Assembly: GCF_019218285.1 (NCBI RefSeq)
Contig: NZ_JAHUZG010000002.1
Location: 1-64,000, forward strand
From: Antarctobacter sediminis
GTDB taxonomy: Bacteria; Pseudomonadota; Alphaproteobacteria; Rhodobacterales; Rhodobacteraceae
DNA: 64,000 nucleotides
Direction of reading: 5' to 3'
The notes beneath the pieces are model-generated. The model made no database searches and had not been told where the DNA came from. It saw only the letters and a list, made by a program, of their open reading frames with translations. This document shows positions 29,882 through 39,525 of the stretch, piece by piece. The first letter of the stretch is position 1, and each line of letters begins with the position of its first letter. The position numbers and the translations under genes were made by a program.

Positions 29882-31747
29882 CTATGCCCCAACTTCCTGT
29901 TTACCTGGCCCACCTCCCGATTGTTCTGCTTCTTCTCCCTCTGGAAACAGGTAGGCCACAATCTCAGCTACCAAGGGCTCCATGAAGGGCATCAGAGCAC
30001 CGAAATCACCATTGGTTTTGTTCGCGTAGTGCCTGGCCATCGACCCCTTGCCTGCCTGTTCGAACTCCTTCTTGACGAAGATCGCCCAGTCCTCATGCAA
30101 GTGATCATCCAATGTGGTCTCGGCGTTTACGATCTGGCTGTTAAGTTCGTTCGAGATCACACCGGGAACGTTCCTGGCTTTGAGATGCCCGCGATCGTCG
30201 GCCCAGACCCACGCTGCCTTGTCATATAGACATTCAAGAACAATCGGCACCCGGAACCCGGCCTGCAGCACTGGGATCAGATGCGGTGGCGTGGGCAGCT
30301 TGAAGCACTTCGCCGACTTGATATTGTCGGGGATATCATTCCACTTTTTGAGGGCGGTCTTCGCTTCTGGGTCGAGGTCAAGCAGGCCCGCTGCCTTGGG
30401 TAGTTCTGGATGGTGCTTTGCACGGCTCCGCCATGAATGAAGCATGTCGATCACATAGTTGATGCCAGCCCCGACTTTGGTTTCAACATCGATTTCGGCA
30501 ACCCTTTCAGCCGCAAAAACTTCCAGGGCCTTGTCGATGATGAGTTTGTCGGAATCGCCTTCGACAAAGATTTTCCGACGGTTGGCCAAGGCAAGCTGTT
30601 CCACGTCGGCACGGGCTTGTTCCTGGCGTCGGACCCTGTCTTCCAACTCCGTCACCATAGGTGCGAACAAGGCCGTGGTTCCCATCCGATCGTCAAGATC
30701 GCCAAGCTCAGTGGCCTGTTTAGTTCCAACCTCACCCGCCTCTCGAAAGATGTGGTGGCAGGAAATCCGGCTCTCACCCACTTCCTGTTTGCGGTGCAGG
30801 TTGTAAAACACCGGTGAATGCGTGGTCAGGAATACCTGTGAGACACCATGGTCAATGAAGTCCCAAAACTGATCGGCGAGCTCAACGCAGCTGGACAATT
30901 CTAGATTGTTTTCCGGCTCTTCGTATCCCCAGATGAACGTGTGTGGTTGGGCTCCCCGACCCTGAAGGCCGCGCTTCTTATCTGCCATGAATTTGAGGAT
31001 CAGGGGAATATGTCGAGCCTTGATCCCGTCGCCCCGAGCATCAAGCGAAATGTCCTGACCTTCGCTCAGAAAATCGAGGCTTTCGAAAATATGACTGAGG
31101 TCCTTGGGTAGTGCCAAGCGGGATCTGAACCCTAGAGACGCCGTAATCTGTTGCGTTAGGTCTTCAAGTTGGTGGGAAATCGATTGTTCGAAGTCTTGGC
31201 TTGAGTTCCGGAATTCCCTGTCCGCCACCTCGGCAATGATGTCGTAGATACTTGCACGGAGTTCCGAAAAGTACTCCAAGTCCTTTATCGCAGGGACATA
31301 GACGAAATTGATGTTTCGCAACAGTGCATGAGCGTTGGACTTTTGAGGAATTTCCACTGTTTCGAGTTTGGTGCCACCGCGTGGACCAGCCACCTGCCGC
31401 CGCCCAGAGTATTCATCATGAACCAACCCTTCGGACCGCCAGCGGCGCTCCCAAACGACGAAGTCGCCGTTCGTGGCCTTGTACGTCTCCGGCATCTTGA
31501 TTTCGAGCGTGATGGAGATTTCTCTTGCACGCTTTTTAGGGTTGTTGAAAACGCTGTGATCCACGTCGAAGTTGAGGACACTGTCGGGCATTGTCCGGCC
31601 ATTGAAGAACAGGTTAAGGGCCCTGAGGACGTTCGACTTGCCTGAGTCGTTCTTGCCTACCAAAACGGCCAATTTACCTGTTGACAGCGACAGGTTCCGG
31701 GCCGAGCGGAAGTTCCGAATGTCGATCTTGGTGATATTGAGGCTCAT
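29882..31747 (-). CDS. OLD family ATP-dependent nuclease (AAA ATPase + TOPRIM)
   Basis: 621 residues. The N-terminal ABC-type ATPase opens with ITKIDIRNFRSARNLSL and Walker A GKNDSGKSN (31-39). The Walker B/signature half reads FIWGYEEPENNLELSSC and then VFLTTHSPVFYNL. A TOPRIM nuclease domain starts near residue 400 (RKIFVEGDSDKLII) with AGLLDLDPEAK supplying the acidic pair. This is the GajA/OLD architecture; no UvrD-like partner (GajB) is adjacent. It follows hsdR in the same direction after 235 bp and may be transcribed with it or from its own AT-rich promoter. The expected role is phage defence by DNA cleavage. Confidence 0.88.
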   Translation of the reverse strand: MSLNITKIDIRNFRSARNLSLSTGKLAVLVGKNDSGKSNVLRALNLFFNGRTMPDSVLNFDVDHSVFNNPKKRAREISITLEIKMPETYKATNGDFVVWERRWRSEGLVHDEYSGRRQVAGPRGGTKLETVEIPQKSNAHALLRNINFVYVPAIKDLEYFSELRASIYDIIAEVADREFRNSSQDFEQSISHQLEDLTQQITASLGFRSRLALPKDLSHIFESLDFLSEGQDISLDARGDGIKARHIPLILKFMADKKRGLQGRGAQPHTFIWGYEEPENNLELSSCVELADQFWDFIDHGVSQVFLTTHSPVFYNLHRKQEVGESRISCHHIFREAGEVGTKQATELGDLDDRMGTTALFAPMVTELEDRVRRQEQARADVEQLALANRRKIFVEGDSDKLIIDKALEVFAAERVAEIDVETKVGAGINYVIDMLHSWRSRAKHHPELPKAAGLLDLDPEAKTALKKWNDIPDNIKSAKCFKLPTPPHLIPVLQAGFRVPIVLECLYDKAAWVWADDRGHLKARNVPGVISNELNSQIVNAETTLDDHLHEDWAIFVKKEFEQAGKGSMARHYANKTNGDFGALMPFMEPLVAEIVAYLFPEGEEAEQSGGGPGKQEVGA

Positions 31748-31981
31748 TTATCTTCTAATAGATCAAACAATTTACCTCAATCAGGTTGCTCGACATTCGG
31801 CCTATGCGCAAGCCTAAGTTGTCCGTGGGTTCAGTGTCGACAATTCATGGGCCAGAACGTCACTGGCCACAGTCCGTTAAGCTGTATGCAGCAAAATCGA
31901 CAACACCCAAAGCGGTCGTTGGTACAATTTGCAGCGAAGGACCGCTTCCCGCCCGATGTGACGTTGGCAAACATTTGCATC

Positions 31982-34900
31982 CTACGCCGCCACGGCATCG
32001 TTCAGGGTCTGGACGATCTGGATGATCTCCAGCGCTTGGTCTCTGTCGAAAACCCCGGCAATTCCCATGTCATCGAAATCGGTAAACGGGCTCTCGTAGA
32101 AGGTGGCAGGATCGATAAATCCGCTTTCGGTCAGGCTGTCCACGACCATGTCGAGAAACTCTGTCTGGTCCGCGTTCAACTGATGCTGGGAGACAAAGGC
32201 ACTGAAAGCGTCCTTGGCGGCGACGCGGTCCAGCCCCGTCAAGGTGCGCAGGAAGTGCCCCAGGCCGCCGTCGTCAGCGAGGCCGGCAATCAGTGTGTCA
32301 TTGGCGATCTTCTGTTCGATCAGGATACGTTCCAACTCGTCGAGATCCTGGCGTGTCAGGGCTTCCCCGCGGCGAACCTTGATCAGGGTGATGTGGTCAC
32401 TGTGCTGTTCGATGAACCGCCGGACCTTCATCTTGAACTGCGCCTTGTCGACGCCGCTGCCCACCTCGGGCATCGTCATCGCCGTGCCCTCGCCGATCTC
32501 GTCCTCGAAGTCGGTGATGACAATCTTGCGCTCGGTCGGCTGGATGAGTTCGGCCAGATGTCTCAGGCGTCGCCGGACGGTTTCCAGCATCTCGGGGGTG
32601 ATGTCCTCCCAAAAAGCGTCTGTCTGGATTTCGAGAATGAGCTCCAATTCCTTGGCGACCAGTGGCACGTTAGCCAGCCCTTCCAGGGTCGATGCAAAGC
32701 GGATGATCCGTTGTTGCAGACGAGCGAACCGACCTTCCTGTTTCAAGAGCTCCAGCTGTGTGCTGAGGATCAGGAGGTCGAATTGTTTGGCGGGCAGATT
32801 GCCATCGTCGAAGGCGGTGGGGAGGCCTGCCACGTCCTCGATCAGGGCCAGGCGCGCATCAAGGTCGAGCGTGGTCCAGTTGGCTTTGTCCCGAAACCGT
32901 TCCACGCTGCGCCGCTTGGCGCGGACGATGAAATTGTTGATGGGCATGCCAAGCACTTCGTCGTGCAAGCGGGTCTTGGTATCCCCGATCAGATCCTCAT
33001 GTGGGTCTTCGTCTTCGACCAGTGCATCGACCAGCTCAACCCGGCTGACGAAGAGCCGTTCACTCAGAGGCTTCGCGCCGGGCCCGTCCGTGACGTTCGG
33101 GTTCTCCTGAAAGAACTCCAGGTTCTGGCAGAAGTCGAAGATGACGAATTGCTGCTTGTCCTCGCCGGGACCGAAGAGATCGGGGCAGAGGCGCGTGCCA
33201 CGGCCGACCATCTGCCAGAACTTCGTCTTTGACCGCACGATCTTGAAGAAGACGAGGTTCACCACCTCGGGCACGTCGATCCCCGTATCCAGCATGTCGA
33301 CCGAGACCGCGATATGCGGGGCCTTCTCAGCCTCTGAAAAGTCGTCGATCAGGGACTGAGCGTAGGAGACGCTGTAATCGATCAGCTTGGCGAACTGGCC
33401 CTTGTGATGCGGGTAGTTGACGTTGAACCGATCAACGATGAACTGCGCGTGTTTGCTGTTCTTGGCGAAGATGATGGTCTTGCCCAGCCTGTCGCCACCG
33501 GCAACCTTGATCCCGTTGCGCATCAGGTGTTCGAGCACCTTGTCGACGGTGTTCTCGTTGAACAGCCACTTGTTCAGGTCCGAGCTTTCGACACGGTCGC
33601 GCTCGGTGCCTTCCTCATCCCACTCGATGGCGTCCCAGGCTTCCTTTTCCTCATCGCTCAACTGGTCGTACTCGATCCCCTCGCGCTGGAATTTCAGCGG
33701 GACGGAGATCGTCGTCGGCGGCACAAGGTAGCCATCCGCAACAGCATCATCGAGGTCGTAGGCATCGGTTGGCACGCCCTTTTCCAGACCAAAGAGCGAA
33801 TAGGTGTCCTTGTCGATTTCGTCGCGCGGTGTGGCGGTCAACCCAACGAGCAAGCTATCGAAATACTCGAAGATTGCGCGATACTTGCGATAGACGGAGC
33901 GGTGCGCCTCGTCGATCACGATCAGGTCGAAATGACCGGGGCCATAGCGCTTTTCACCGCCTTTGGATTCCTCGATCAGCCCCATCATGGTGGGATAGGT
34001 CGACAGGCAGACCCGCGCGCCGGAATAGTCGTTCTTCTTCGGGTCGTGGCTTTCCAGCAGGTTGGCGCAGGGTGTCGAGGACAGATGCGCCTTGAAGGCC
34101 CCATGCGCCTGTTTCACCAGGGCGATCCGATCAGCGAGGAACAGAACCCGTTTCACCCGGTTGGCGCGCATCAGCTGGTCGATCAGCGCGATCACGGTGC
34201 GCGTCTTGCCGCTGCCCGTCGCCATGACCAGCAGAGCCTTGCGCTGCGCGTGCCGCTCGATGGCCTCACCCACCCGGCGGATCGCGCGTTGCTGGTAGTG
34301 ACGGCCCGCGATCTCGGGATCCACCTCGACTGTGGACAGCGAACGGACATTGGCACGCCGCTGGTGCAGCAGTTGCAATTCGTCCTTCTTCAGGAACCCG
34401 GAAATCTCGCGCGGGGGATAGGCGAGATCGTCCCAGATCCAGTGCTCATACCCATTGGTGGTAAAGATCACCGGGCGGCGCCCGTACATGGCCTCAAGGC
34501 AATCGGCGTAGAGCTTGGCCTGTTGCTGGCCGCTACGGCTGTCCTTCTTGGTGCGCTTGGCCTCGACCACAGCCAGCGGTTTGCCGTCATCGCCCCAGAG
34601 GACGTAATCGACGAACCCCTCGCCGGTCTGGTTGGGCATGCCCTGAACCGGAAACTCGCGGTCGCGTTGCTGGTCCAGCGGCCAGCCGGCCTCGGCAAGC
34701 AGAAGGTCGATGAAACTGTCGCGGGTTTGTGCCTCGTTGTAGTCGTGATCGTCCGGCACCGCGCTGTTTGCCTGCCGCAATGCGGTGATCTCGGCGCGCA
34801 CACGGGCCAGTTCCGCGTCCAGCCTTGCACGGCCTTCCTCGGAGGCGCGCAGGGCTTCCTCGGCCTCGGCGGCGCGCTTGCGTTCCGCCTTGATCTCCGC

Positions 34901-35377
34901 TTCGACCTTCTGGATCTGGGCGACGGTACTGGCCGTGATGGTCAGGGACTTTTCCAGCTTGCCCATATCGAAACTCAGCGCAGGGTCAGGCCGGTCCGTG
35001 CGCGCATAGGTCCGGGCGATCCAGTAGCAGACATGGAACAACTCGCGCACGCAGGCGCTGGCGTCATGGGCACTCAGCAGTTTGCCCGAGTCATGCGCGG
35101 CGCGGTTGCCCTGGTCCTTGATGTATCGCGCCTTGGTGACGATGGCGGGGCCGGTCAGGGCCTCAAGGCTGGGCTCGGCGATCATCGCGGCCAGCGTGTC
35201 GCTGTAGACCGGGCGCAGCGCCTTTTCCCGGCTGTAGAGCCACTTGAGCGCCGTTTCCAGCGTCAGCCGCGCCCAGAAACAGGCGCCGCGCGGATCGGAC
35301 AATGCATGGGTCTCCGCCTTGCGCGCGTGTTTGAGGAAATCAGGAAAATCGGCGGCGAGAAACGCAAACTGTGTCAT
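31982..35377 (-). CDS. hsdR: Type I restriction enzyme, R subunit (HsdR)
   Basis: 1,131 residues from the ATG at 35377. Order of parts: a DUF4145-like helical domain (~10-130, LTLETALKWLYSREKALRP), a charged coiled coil (~150-215), a PD-(D/E)xK nuclease (GFVDYVLWGDDGKPLAVVEAKRTKK, ~250-275), SF2 helicase motifs MATGSGKTRT, VIDEAHRS, VGLTATP and QMVGRGTRL, and the C-terminal domain that contacts the methylase (EcoEI-type). It translocates DNA and cuts unmethylated DNA together with HsdM2S. It lies 65 bp after the 208-aa gene in the hsd operon. Confidence 0.95.
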   Translation of the reverse strand: MTQFAFLAADFPDFLKHARKAETHALSDPRGACFWARLTLETALKWLYSREKALRPVYSDTLAAMIAEPSLEALTGPAIVTKARYIKDQGNRAAHDSGKLLSAHDASACVRELFHVCYWIARTYARTDRPDPALSFDMGKLEKSLTITASTVAQIQKVEAEIKAERKRAAEAEEALRASEEGRARLDAELARVRAEITALRQANSAVPDDHDYNEAQTRDSFIDLLLAEAGWPLDQQRDREFPVQGMPNQTGEGFVDYVLWGDDGKPLAVVEAKRTKKDSRSGQQQAKLYADCLEAMYGRRPVIFTTNGYEHWIWDDLAYPPREISGFLKKDELQLLHQRRANVRSLSTVEVDPEIAGRHYQQRAIRRVGEAIERHAQRKALLVMATGSGKTRTVIALIDQLMRANRVKRVLFLADRIALVKQAHGAFKAHLSSTPCANLLESHDPKKNDYSGARVCLSTYPTMMGLIEESKGGEKRYGPGHFDLIVIDEAHRSVYRKYRAIFEYFDSLLVGLTATPRDEIDKDTYSLFGLEKGVPTDAYDLDDAVADGYLVPPTTISVPLKFQREGIEYDQLSDEEKEAWDAIEWDEEGTERDRVESSDLNKWLFNENTVDKVLEHLMRNGIKVAGGDRLGKTIIFAKNSKHAQFIVDRFNVNYPHHKGQFAKLIDYSVSYAQSLIDDFSEAEKAPHIAVSVDMLDTGIDVPEVVNLVFFKIVRSKTKFWQMVGRGTRLCPDLFGPGEDKQQFVIFDFCQNLEFFQENPNVTDGPGAKPLSERLFVSRVELVDALVEDEDPHEDLIGDTKTRLHDEVLGMPINNFIVRAKRRSVERFRDKANWTTLDLDARLALIEDVAGLPTAFDDGNLPAKQFDLLILSTQLELLKQEGRFARLQQRIIRFASTLEGLANVPLVAKELELILEIQTDAFWEDITPEMLETVRRRLRHLAELIQPTERKIVITDFEDEIGEGTAMTMPEVGSGVDKAQFKMKVRRFIEQHSDHITLIKVRRGEALTRQDLDELERILIEQKIANDTLIAGLADDGGLGHFLRTLTGLDRVAAKDAFSAFVSQHQLNADQTEFLDMVVDSLTESGFIDPATFYESPFTDFDDMGIAGVFDRDQALEIIQIVQTLNDAVAA

Positions 35378-35442
35378 CAGGAAATCCAAGTCTTTGCGCG
35401 AGCCTAGAGCGCGGATCGCAGTCGATCAACCTGTGGGGGCGT

Positions 35443-36069
35443 CTACGACGCGTGGGTCCCCAGGCTCTCATGCACATCCGGCCGATACCCGGCGCGGAAC
35501 ACCTCGATCAGTGGTTCCGGGGTCAGGACGGTCACCGTGCCGGTCAGTGGGGTCTCGAACAGGGTGTAGCCGTCAAAGCTCCAGCGGTGCAGGCCGCCGT
35601 CCCGGATCAGCAAGGGCGCGTCACCGTCGGTCACGATTGTGCCGTCGGGGAGGTCGGCCAGGGGCGCGTCGAAGGTAACTTTCTGCCTGCGGTGGATGCG
35701 GGCCCGGTGCACGGCGCGGTCGATGGTGTGGGGCAGCGTGCGGCCCTCTTCGGCGCCGCCATGTGCATCCTGCCAGGCGGTGAGGAAGGCCTGGTAGCGG
35801 GCACGGCGGCAGGTGTAGCAGGGGCGGTGCCCGGCGGCGAAACTCGTGGCCTCGTCGAGAAAGAACAGCTCCGTATAGCGGCGCGGGGACATGAGCTGGC
35901 GTCTGATGTCCTTGAAGGACAAGGCGCAGGTGACCCAGTGCTGATGTTGATGGGTCTTGCGGATCTCGCGTTGGTCGTCATGCAGGATGCCACGGTTGCC
36001 CATCAGGGTGCCGCGGGCGGGCGTGGCGGTAAGGGCACCGAACGGATCGACACGGTTTTGAAAAGGCAT
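35443..36069 (-). CDS. Uncharacterised conserved protein with Ada-like Cys motif, inside the hsd operon
   Basis: 208 residues, 12 bp after hsdS and 65 bp before hsdR. The N-terminus reads NRVDPFGALTATPARGTLMGNRGILHDD. A line TELFFLDEATSFAAGHRPCYTCRRARY (~66-92) resembles the GxRPCxxCRP end of the Ada zinc-binding domain. I recall similar ~200-residue proteins only as hypothetical. No membrane segment or signal is seen. Its position suggests a link to the restriction system (accessory, modulator or nucleic-acid-binding protein), but hitchhiking is possible. Confidence 0.7.
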   Translation of the reverse strand: MPFQNRVDPFGALTATPARGTLMGNRGILHDDQREIRKTHQHQHWVTCALSFKDIRRQLMSPRRYTELFFLDEATSFAAGHRPCYTCRRARYQAFLTAWQDAHGGAEEGRTLPHTIDRAVHRARIHRRQKVTFDAPLADLPDGTIVTDGDAPLLIRDGGLHRWSFDGYTLFETPLTGTVTVLTPEPLIEVFRAGYRPDVHESLGTHAS

Positions 36070-36081
36070 GAGGATCTCCGG

Positions 36082-37242
36082 TCAGAGTTCGCCCCGGAAG
36101 GCGCGGTGTTGGAGGGAGGCGAAGAGGGTTTCTTGCTTCGCGAGCACCTCGGTGAGTTTTTTGGCCTGTCTCTCGACACCTTCATAGCCCGCCAAGAACG
36201 CCATTTGTTCCTTTATGTCTGGCACTGGGATAATGCACTCTTTGACCTTTTTGGTACTGATTGTGTTCAGGCCCGTCGTCGTCCGCGAAGAAGACGTTAG
36301 GTGCTTCCGACCGGCGGTGGAGTTCATGTAACTACTGAAAAACTGAGGGATAATCCGGGTCTGGTTTGGCCGAAACCTGATCAAGTGGTTCTGGTGGACG
36401 CAAGAAACGATCTCGCCACCCCAGACCGCCGTCCTGCCGATTTCATCTGGGTTTCCGTGTCCCTCAACGATCAACACATCACCGGATTGGAGTTCCGTCC
36501 GCTCTGCCTCTGCATCGGTCAGGCCGATGGTCTTGATCTCATCAAGAACAAGCCGGTCACGGTAAACATTGGCGACTCTGAGATACGGGGCACGCCTTTC
36601 ATGAAAATCCCGCTTTTTCGAAACTTGTAGCCCACCTTGAACTTCGCCCAAATTGCCGACTGCCTCCATGACTGGCTGCGTTTCTCCAAAAATTTCATGA
36701 AAGATCGCCTGGCCGAGGGTGTTCAGCTTGTCGAGGGCGCGGGTGCGGAGGCGGCAGAGCTCTGCTGCCTGATCCAGTATCCCCGCAATCCGCTTCTGCT
36801 CCTCCAGCGGCGGGAGGGGGATTTTGATTAGCTTCACCCCTTCAGGCCGCGCGCGAAGCAGTGAGCCACCCACCCCCGCAACGGTTTGCATGAACTCGCT
36901 GTGGAAGGGATCAGATGTCAAAATGTGACGAAGATAGTTTGGATCGAAGTCGTCGCCTCTGAAAGTGATCCACTCGCCGGACGCAATCTGTCGGTTGTCT
37001 GTCGAAGGTCGCACCACCCAAGAGCGTCGGATATGCGGAACAATCCTAGACAGGAGCACATCGCCGGGCTCCACGCACTTTTTCGAAGAACCGATCTCCG
37101 AGCCTGAAACAATTTCAGGTTCGCCTTGGTCAAACGCTGGAATGCTCCATAACTCAAAGGTCTCATGGAGATGTTTGGCGGGGTTCACGCTCGGAATGCG
37201 CGAAGGCATAAGCTCCCCGAGTGCTATCTGGCGGGCGCTCAT
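36082..37242 (-). CDS. hsdS: Type I restriction-modification specificity subunit (HsdS)
   Basis: 386 residues; overlaps hsdM by 4 bp (ATGA). Two target-recognition domains are separated by conserved helical spacers: IPLPPLEEQKRIAGILDQAAELCRLRTRALDKLNTL at ~140-175 and CIIPVPDIKEQMAFLAGYEGVERQAKKLTEVLAKQETLFASL at the end. Both TRDs look complete, so the recognition sequence should be bipartite. The recognised bases cannot be read from sequence. Base composition falls within the TRDs, as is common for shuffled specificity genes. Confidence 0.94.
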   Translation of the reverse strand: MSARQIALGELMPSRIPSVNPAKHLHETFELWSIPAFDQGEPEIVSGSEIGSSKKCVEPGDVLLSRIVPHIRRSWVVRPSTDNRQIASGEWITFRGDDFDPNYLRHILTSDPFHSEFMQTVAGVGGSLLRARPEGVKLIKIPLPPLEEQKRIAGILDQAAELCRLRTRALDKLNTLGQAIFHEIFGETQPVMEAVGNLGEVQGGLQVSKKRDFHERRAPYLRVANVYRDRLVLDEIKTIGLTDAEAERTELQSGDVLIVEGHGNPDEIGRTAVWGGEIVSCVHQNHLIRFRPNQTRIIPQFFSSYMNSTAGRKHLTSSSRTTTGLNTISTKKVKECIIPVPDIKEQMAFLAGYEGVERQAKKLTEVLAKQETLFASLQHRAFRGEL

Positions 37243-38777
37243 TCCAGCATCCCCTCAAGCCGATCCAGACCCTCGGCGATCTCGGCCTCCAGCACGCGCA
37301 GTTCGGCGATGATCTCGGCGGGGGCGGCGTGGTCGACCTCCTCGTGCTCGATTTCCTTGTAGCGGTTCAGCGACAGGTCCCACGACCCGGTGGCGACGAT
37401 GTCCTCCGCTGGCACCACAAAGCTCTGCGCGGTACGGGGCCGCTCTGCCTCTGCCTCCCAGTCGCCCCAACGGGCGAGGATGTCGGGCAGGTTGTTCTTG
37501 GCGTGCTCGTCCTCACTCAGCGCTTCCGTGGGCGTGGCCCCCAGCTTCTCCGCGTCCAAGAGCGGCGTGCGCTTGTCATCAAGGCTGAAGCCGTCCGCTG
37601 TCATGTCGTAGAACCAGACGCCCTCCGTCCCGCCGACACCGGTCTTGGTGAAGACCACGATGGCGCAGGACACACCGGCGTAGGGGCGGAAGACGCCCGA
37701 GGGCAGCTTGATGATGGCGTCGAGCTTGTGTTCCTCGACCAGCATGCGGCGGACGTCCTTGTGCGCCTTGGAGGAGCCAAACAGCACGCCGTCTGGCACG
37801 ACCACCGCCGCCCGCCCGCCGGTCCGCAAAAGCCGCAGGAAGAGCGCCATGAAGAGCAGTTCGGTCTTCTTGGTCTTGACGATCTTCAGCAGGTCCTTGG
37901 CCGTGGTGTCATAGTCGAGCGACCCGGCAAAGGGCGGGTTGGCCAGGATCAGGGAATAGGCGCCCTCGTCGCTGCCGTGCTCCTCTGCGAGGCTGTCGCG
38001 GTAGGAGACATCAGGGCCGTCGACCCCGTGCAGGGTCATGTTCATGGCGCCGATCCGCAGCATTGTGGCGTCGAAGTCGAAGCCGTGGAACATGCCGTTG
38101 TGGAAGTGGTCGCGTTGCTCCTTGTTTCGCAGCATCTGCGGGTGGTGGTCCCGGAGGTATTCTCCCGCCGCCACGAGGAAGCCGCAGGTGCCCGCCGCCG
38201 GATCACAGATCGTATCGCCGGGCTGGGGCTGCATGATGTTGACCATCAGCTCGATGATGTGGCGGGGCGTGCGGAACTGGCCGTTGGTGCCCGCGCTGGC
38301 GATCTTGCCCAGCATGTATTCGTAGACATCGCCCTTGGTGTCGCGGTCATCCATGGGAATGTCGTCGAGCATCTGCACGACCTTGGCCAGCAGGTTGGCG
38401 TTTGAAAAGCCGAGGCGGGCATCCTTCATGTGGGTGCCGTAGGACGAGCCCTCTTCGCCCATCTGGCGCAGGAAGGGAAAGACGTGCTCATCCACGATGC
38501 GCATCATTTCGCGGGCCTCGAAGTGCTTGAAGCGCGACCAGCGGAGATTGTCGTAAGGCTCGCCCATGTCGTCCGTGCCTTCGGGGAAAATGCGGCGGGC
38601 GATCGGACGGCCAAGGTCTTCTGCCTTGCGTTCCTCGACGGTGTGCAGGTCGTCGAGCCGCTTGATGAACATGAGGAAGGTAAGTTGCTCGATCACGGAA
38701 AGCGGGTTGGAAACTCCGCCGGACCAGAAGGCATTCCAGATCTGGTCGACCTGGTTGCGGATGTTGCCTGTCAGCAT
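37239..38777 (-). CDS. hsdM: Type I restriction-modification methyltransferase subunit (HsdM)
   Basis: 512 residues. The N-terminal helical domain (IRNQVDQIWNAFWSGGVSNPLSVIEQLTFLMFIKRLDD) precedes an N6-adenine methylase: GQFRTPRHIIELMVN, SAM site DTICDPAAGTCGFLVAAGEY, and catalytic ILANPPFAG (NPPF). First gene of the hsd operon; a 147-bp gap to the small-terminase stop must hold the promoter. It methylates the target specified by HsdS and protects host DNA. Confidence 0.95.
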   Translation of the reverse strand: MLTGNIRNQVDQIWNAFWSGGVSNPLSVIEQLTFLMFIKRLDDLHTVEERKAEDLGRPIARRIFPEGTDDMGEPYDNLRWSRFKHFEAREMMRIVDEHVFPFLRQMGEEGSSYGTHMKDARLGFSNANLLAKVVQMLDDIPMDDRDTKGDVYEYMLGKIASAGTNGQFRTPRHIIELMVNIMQPQPGDTICDPAAGTCGFLVAAGEYLRDHHPQMLRNKEQRDHFHNGMFHGFDFDATMLRIGAMNMTLHGVDGPDVSYRDSLAEEHGSDEGAYSLILANPPFAGSLDYDTTAKDLLKIVKTKKTELLFMALFLRLLRTGGRAAVVVPDGVLFGSSKAHKDVRRMLVEEHKLDAIIKLPSGVFRPYAGVSCAIVVFTKTGVGGTEGVWFYDMTADGFSLDDKRTPLLDAEKLGATPTEALSEDEHAKNNLPDILARWGDWEAEAERPRTAQSFVVPAEDIVATGSWDLSLNRYKEIEHEEVDHAAPAEIIAELRVLEAEIAEGLDRLEGMLE

Positions 38778-38924
38778 GTGCGCCCCTCGTGGTTTTTGTG
38801 GCGACTATACATGTGGCGATGGTGGGGGCAACGTGATGAGGGGACGGAATTTCTGCCGGTTTTGCGCTGATTGTGGTGATGTTGTTATGGCGCCCGGAAC
38901 CCGATTGCAGCGATCCCGCCTGTT

Positions 38925-39470
38925 TTAACAGGCGGACGCGTTATCGGTGGCCACCGGCAAGGGCCGAGCGGATTTCATCAGTGCATCGACCAATCCCGCC
39001 AAAGGGTCGGCCTGTTGGGCTTGCTCATGAAGGCCGAAATACTGGAACAGGCGATCCAGGGCCGCGTTCTTGTCCCAGAACTTGATTTCCGTCGTGATGA
39101 CGGTTTCACCGGCCTCGGAGCCCGGCACCTTCATTGACGAAACCTTGATCGACTGAATGGCTTTGGCGGCGTTCTCGGGCATCGCCTCCACGGGCAAGAG
39201 ATGACCGTCCTGATCGAAGAGCTCGCGGATGTCGCTGAAAGCGATTTGCCCGATCTCTTCCAGCACCTGTGCCGCCGTCATTTCAGCCTGTTCGGCGGCC
39301 GCGTCCTGCAACTCGCGAATACGCTGCCGGATGTGTTCATTTGCGTTCATCCGGGCGGCGTTGGATCGGTTCGCCTTGTAGCCCGCCTCGACATAGGCCG
39401 CGTCGATCGTCATGCCGGCAACGCGCGCCTGAGCGAAAGCTTCGTGGCGGGTGTTAGGGAGGATGGGCAT
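38925..39470 (-). CDS. terS: Phage terminase small subunit (Terminase_2 type)
   Basis: 181 residues from the ATG at 39470 (AAGGAG 5 nt upstream). An in-frame ATG at 39569 would add 33 residues and overlap the helicase gene. Characteristic lines are RHEAFAQARVAGMTIDAAYVEAGYKANRSNAARM (the DNA-binding helix-turn-helix), AFSDIRELFDQDGHLLP, AAKAIQSIKVSSMK and KFWDKNAALDRLFQYFGL. Small terminases choose the DNA to be packaged. No large terminase follows; the hsd operon begins instead. In phage satellites a lone TerS redirects the helper phage's packaging motor. A small inverted repeat (38916-38935) spans the stop codon. Confidence 0.85.
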   Translation of the reverse strand: MPILPNTRHEAFAQARVAGMTIDAAYVEAGYKANRSNAARMNANEHIRQRIRELQDAAAEQAEMTAAQVLEEIGQIAFSDIRELFDQDGHLLPVEAMPENAAKAIQSIKVSSMKVPGSEAGETVITTEIKFWDKNAALDRLFQYFGLHEQAQQADPLAGLVDALMKSARPLPVATDNASAC

Positions 39471-39525
39471 CAAAGCTCCTTGGTCTTGTGTGACGAAATC
39501 GGTGATCAGTCTCGCCAACTCTTCT

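Noticed and set aside
33404-35407. Long plus-strand frame opposite hsdR
   Set aside because: Antisense of a clear HsdR; no ribosome-binding site or motif.
38916-38935. Inverted repeat over the terS stop as an intrinsic terminator
   Set aside because: Stem is good (CCGCCTGTT/AACAGGCGG) but no U-run follows on the minus strand, so I do not call a terminator.
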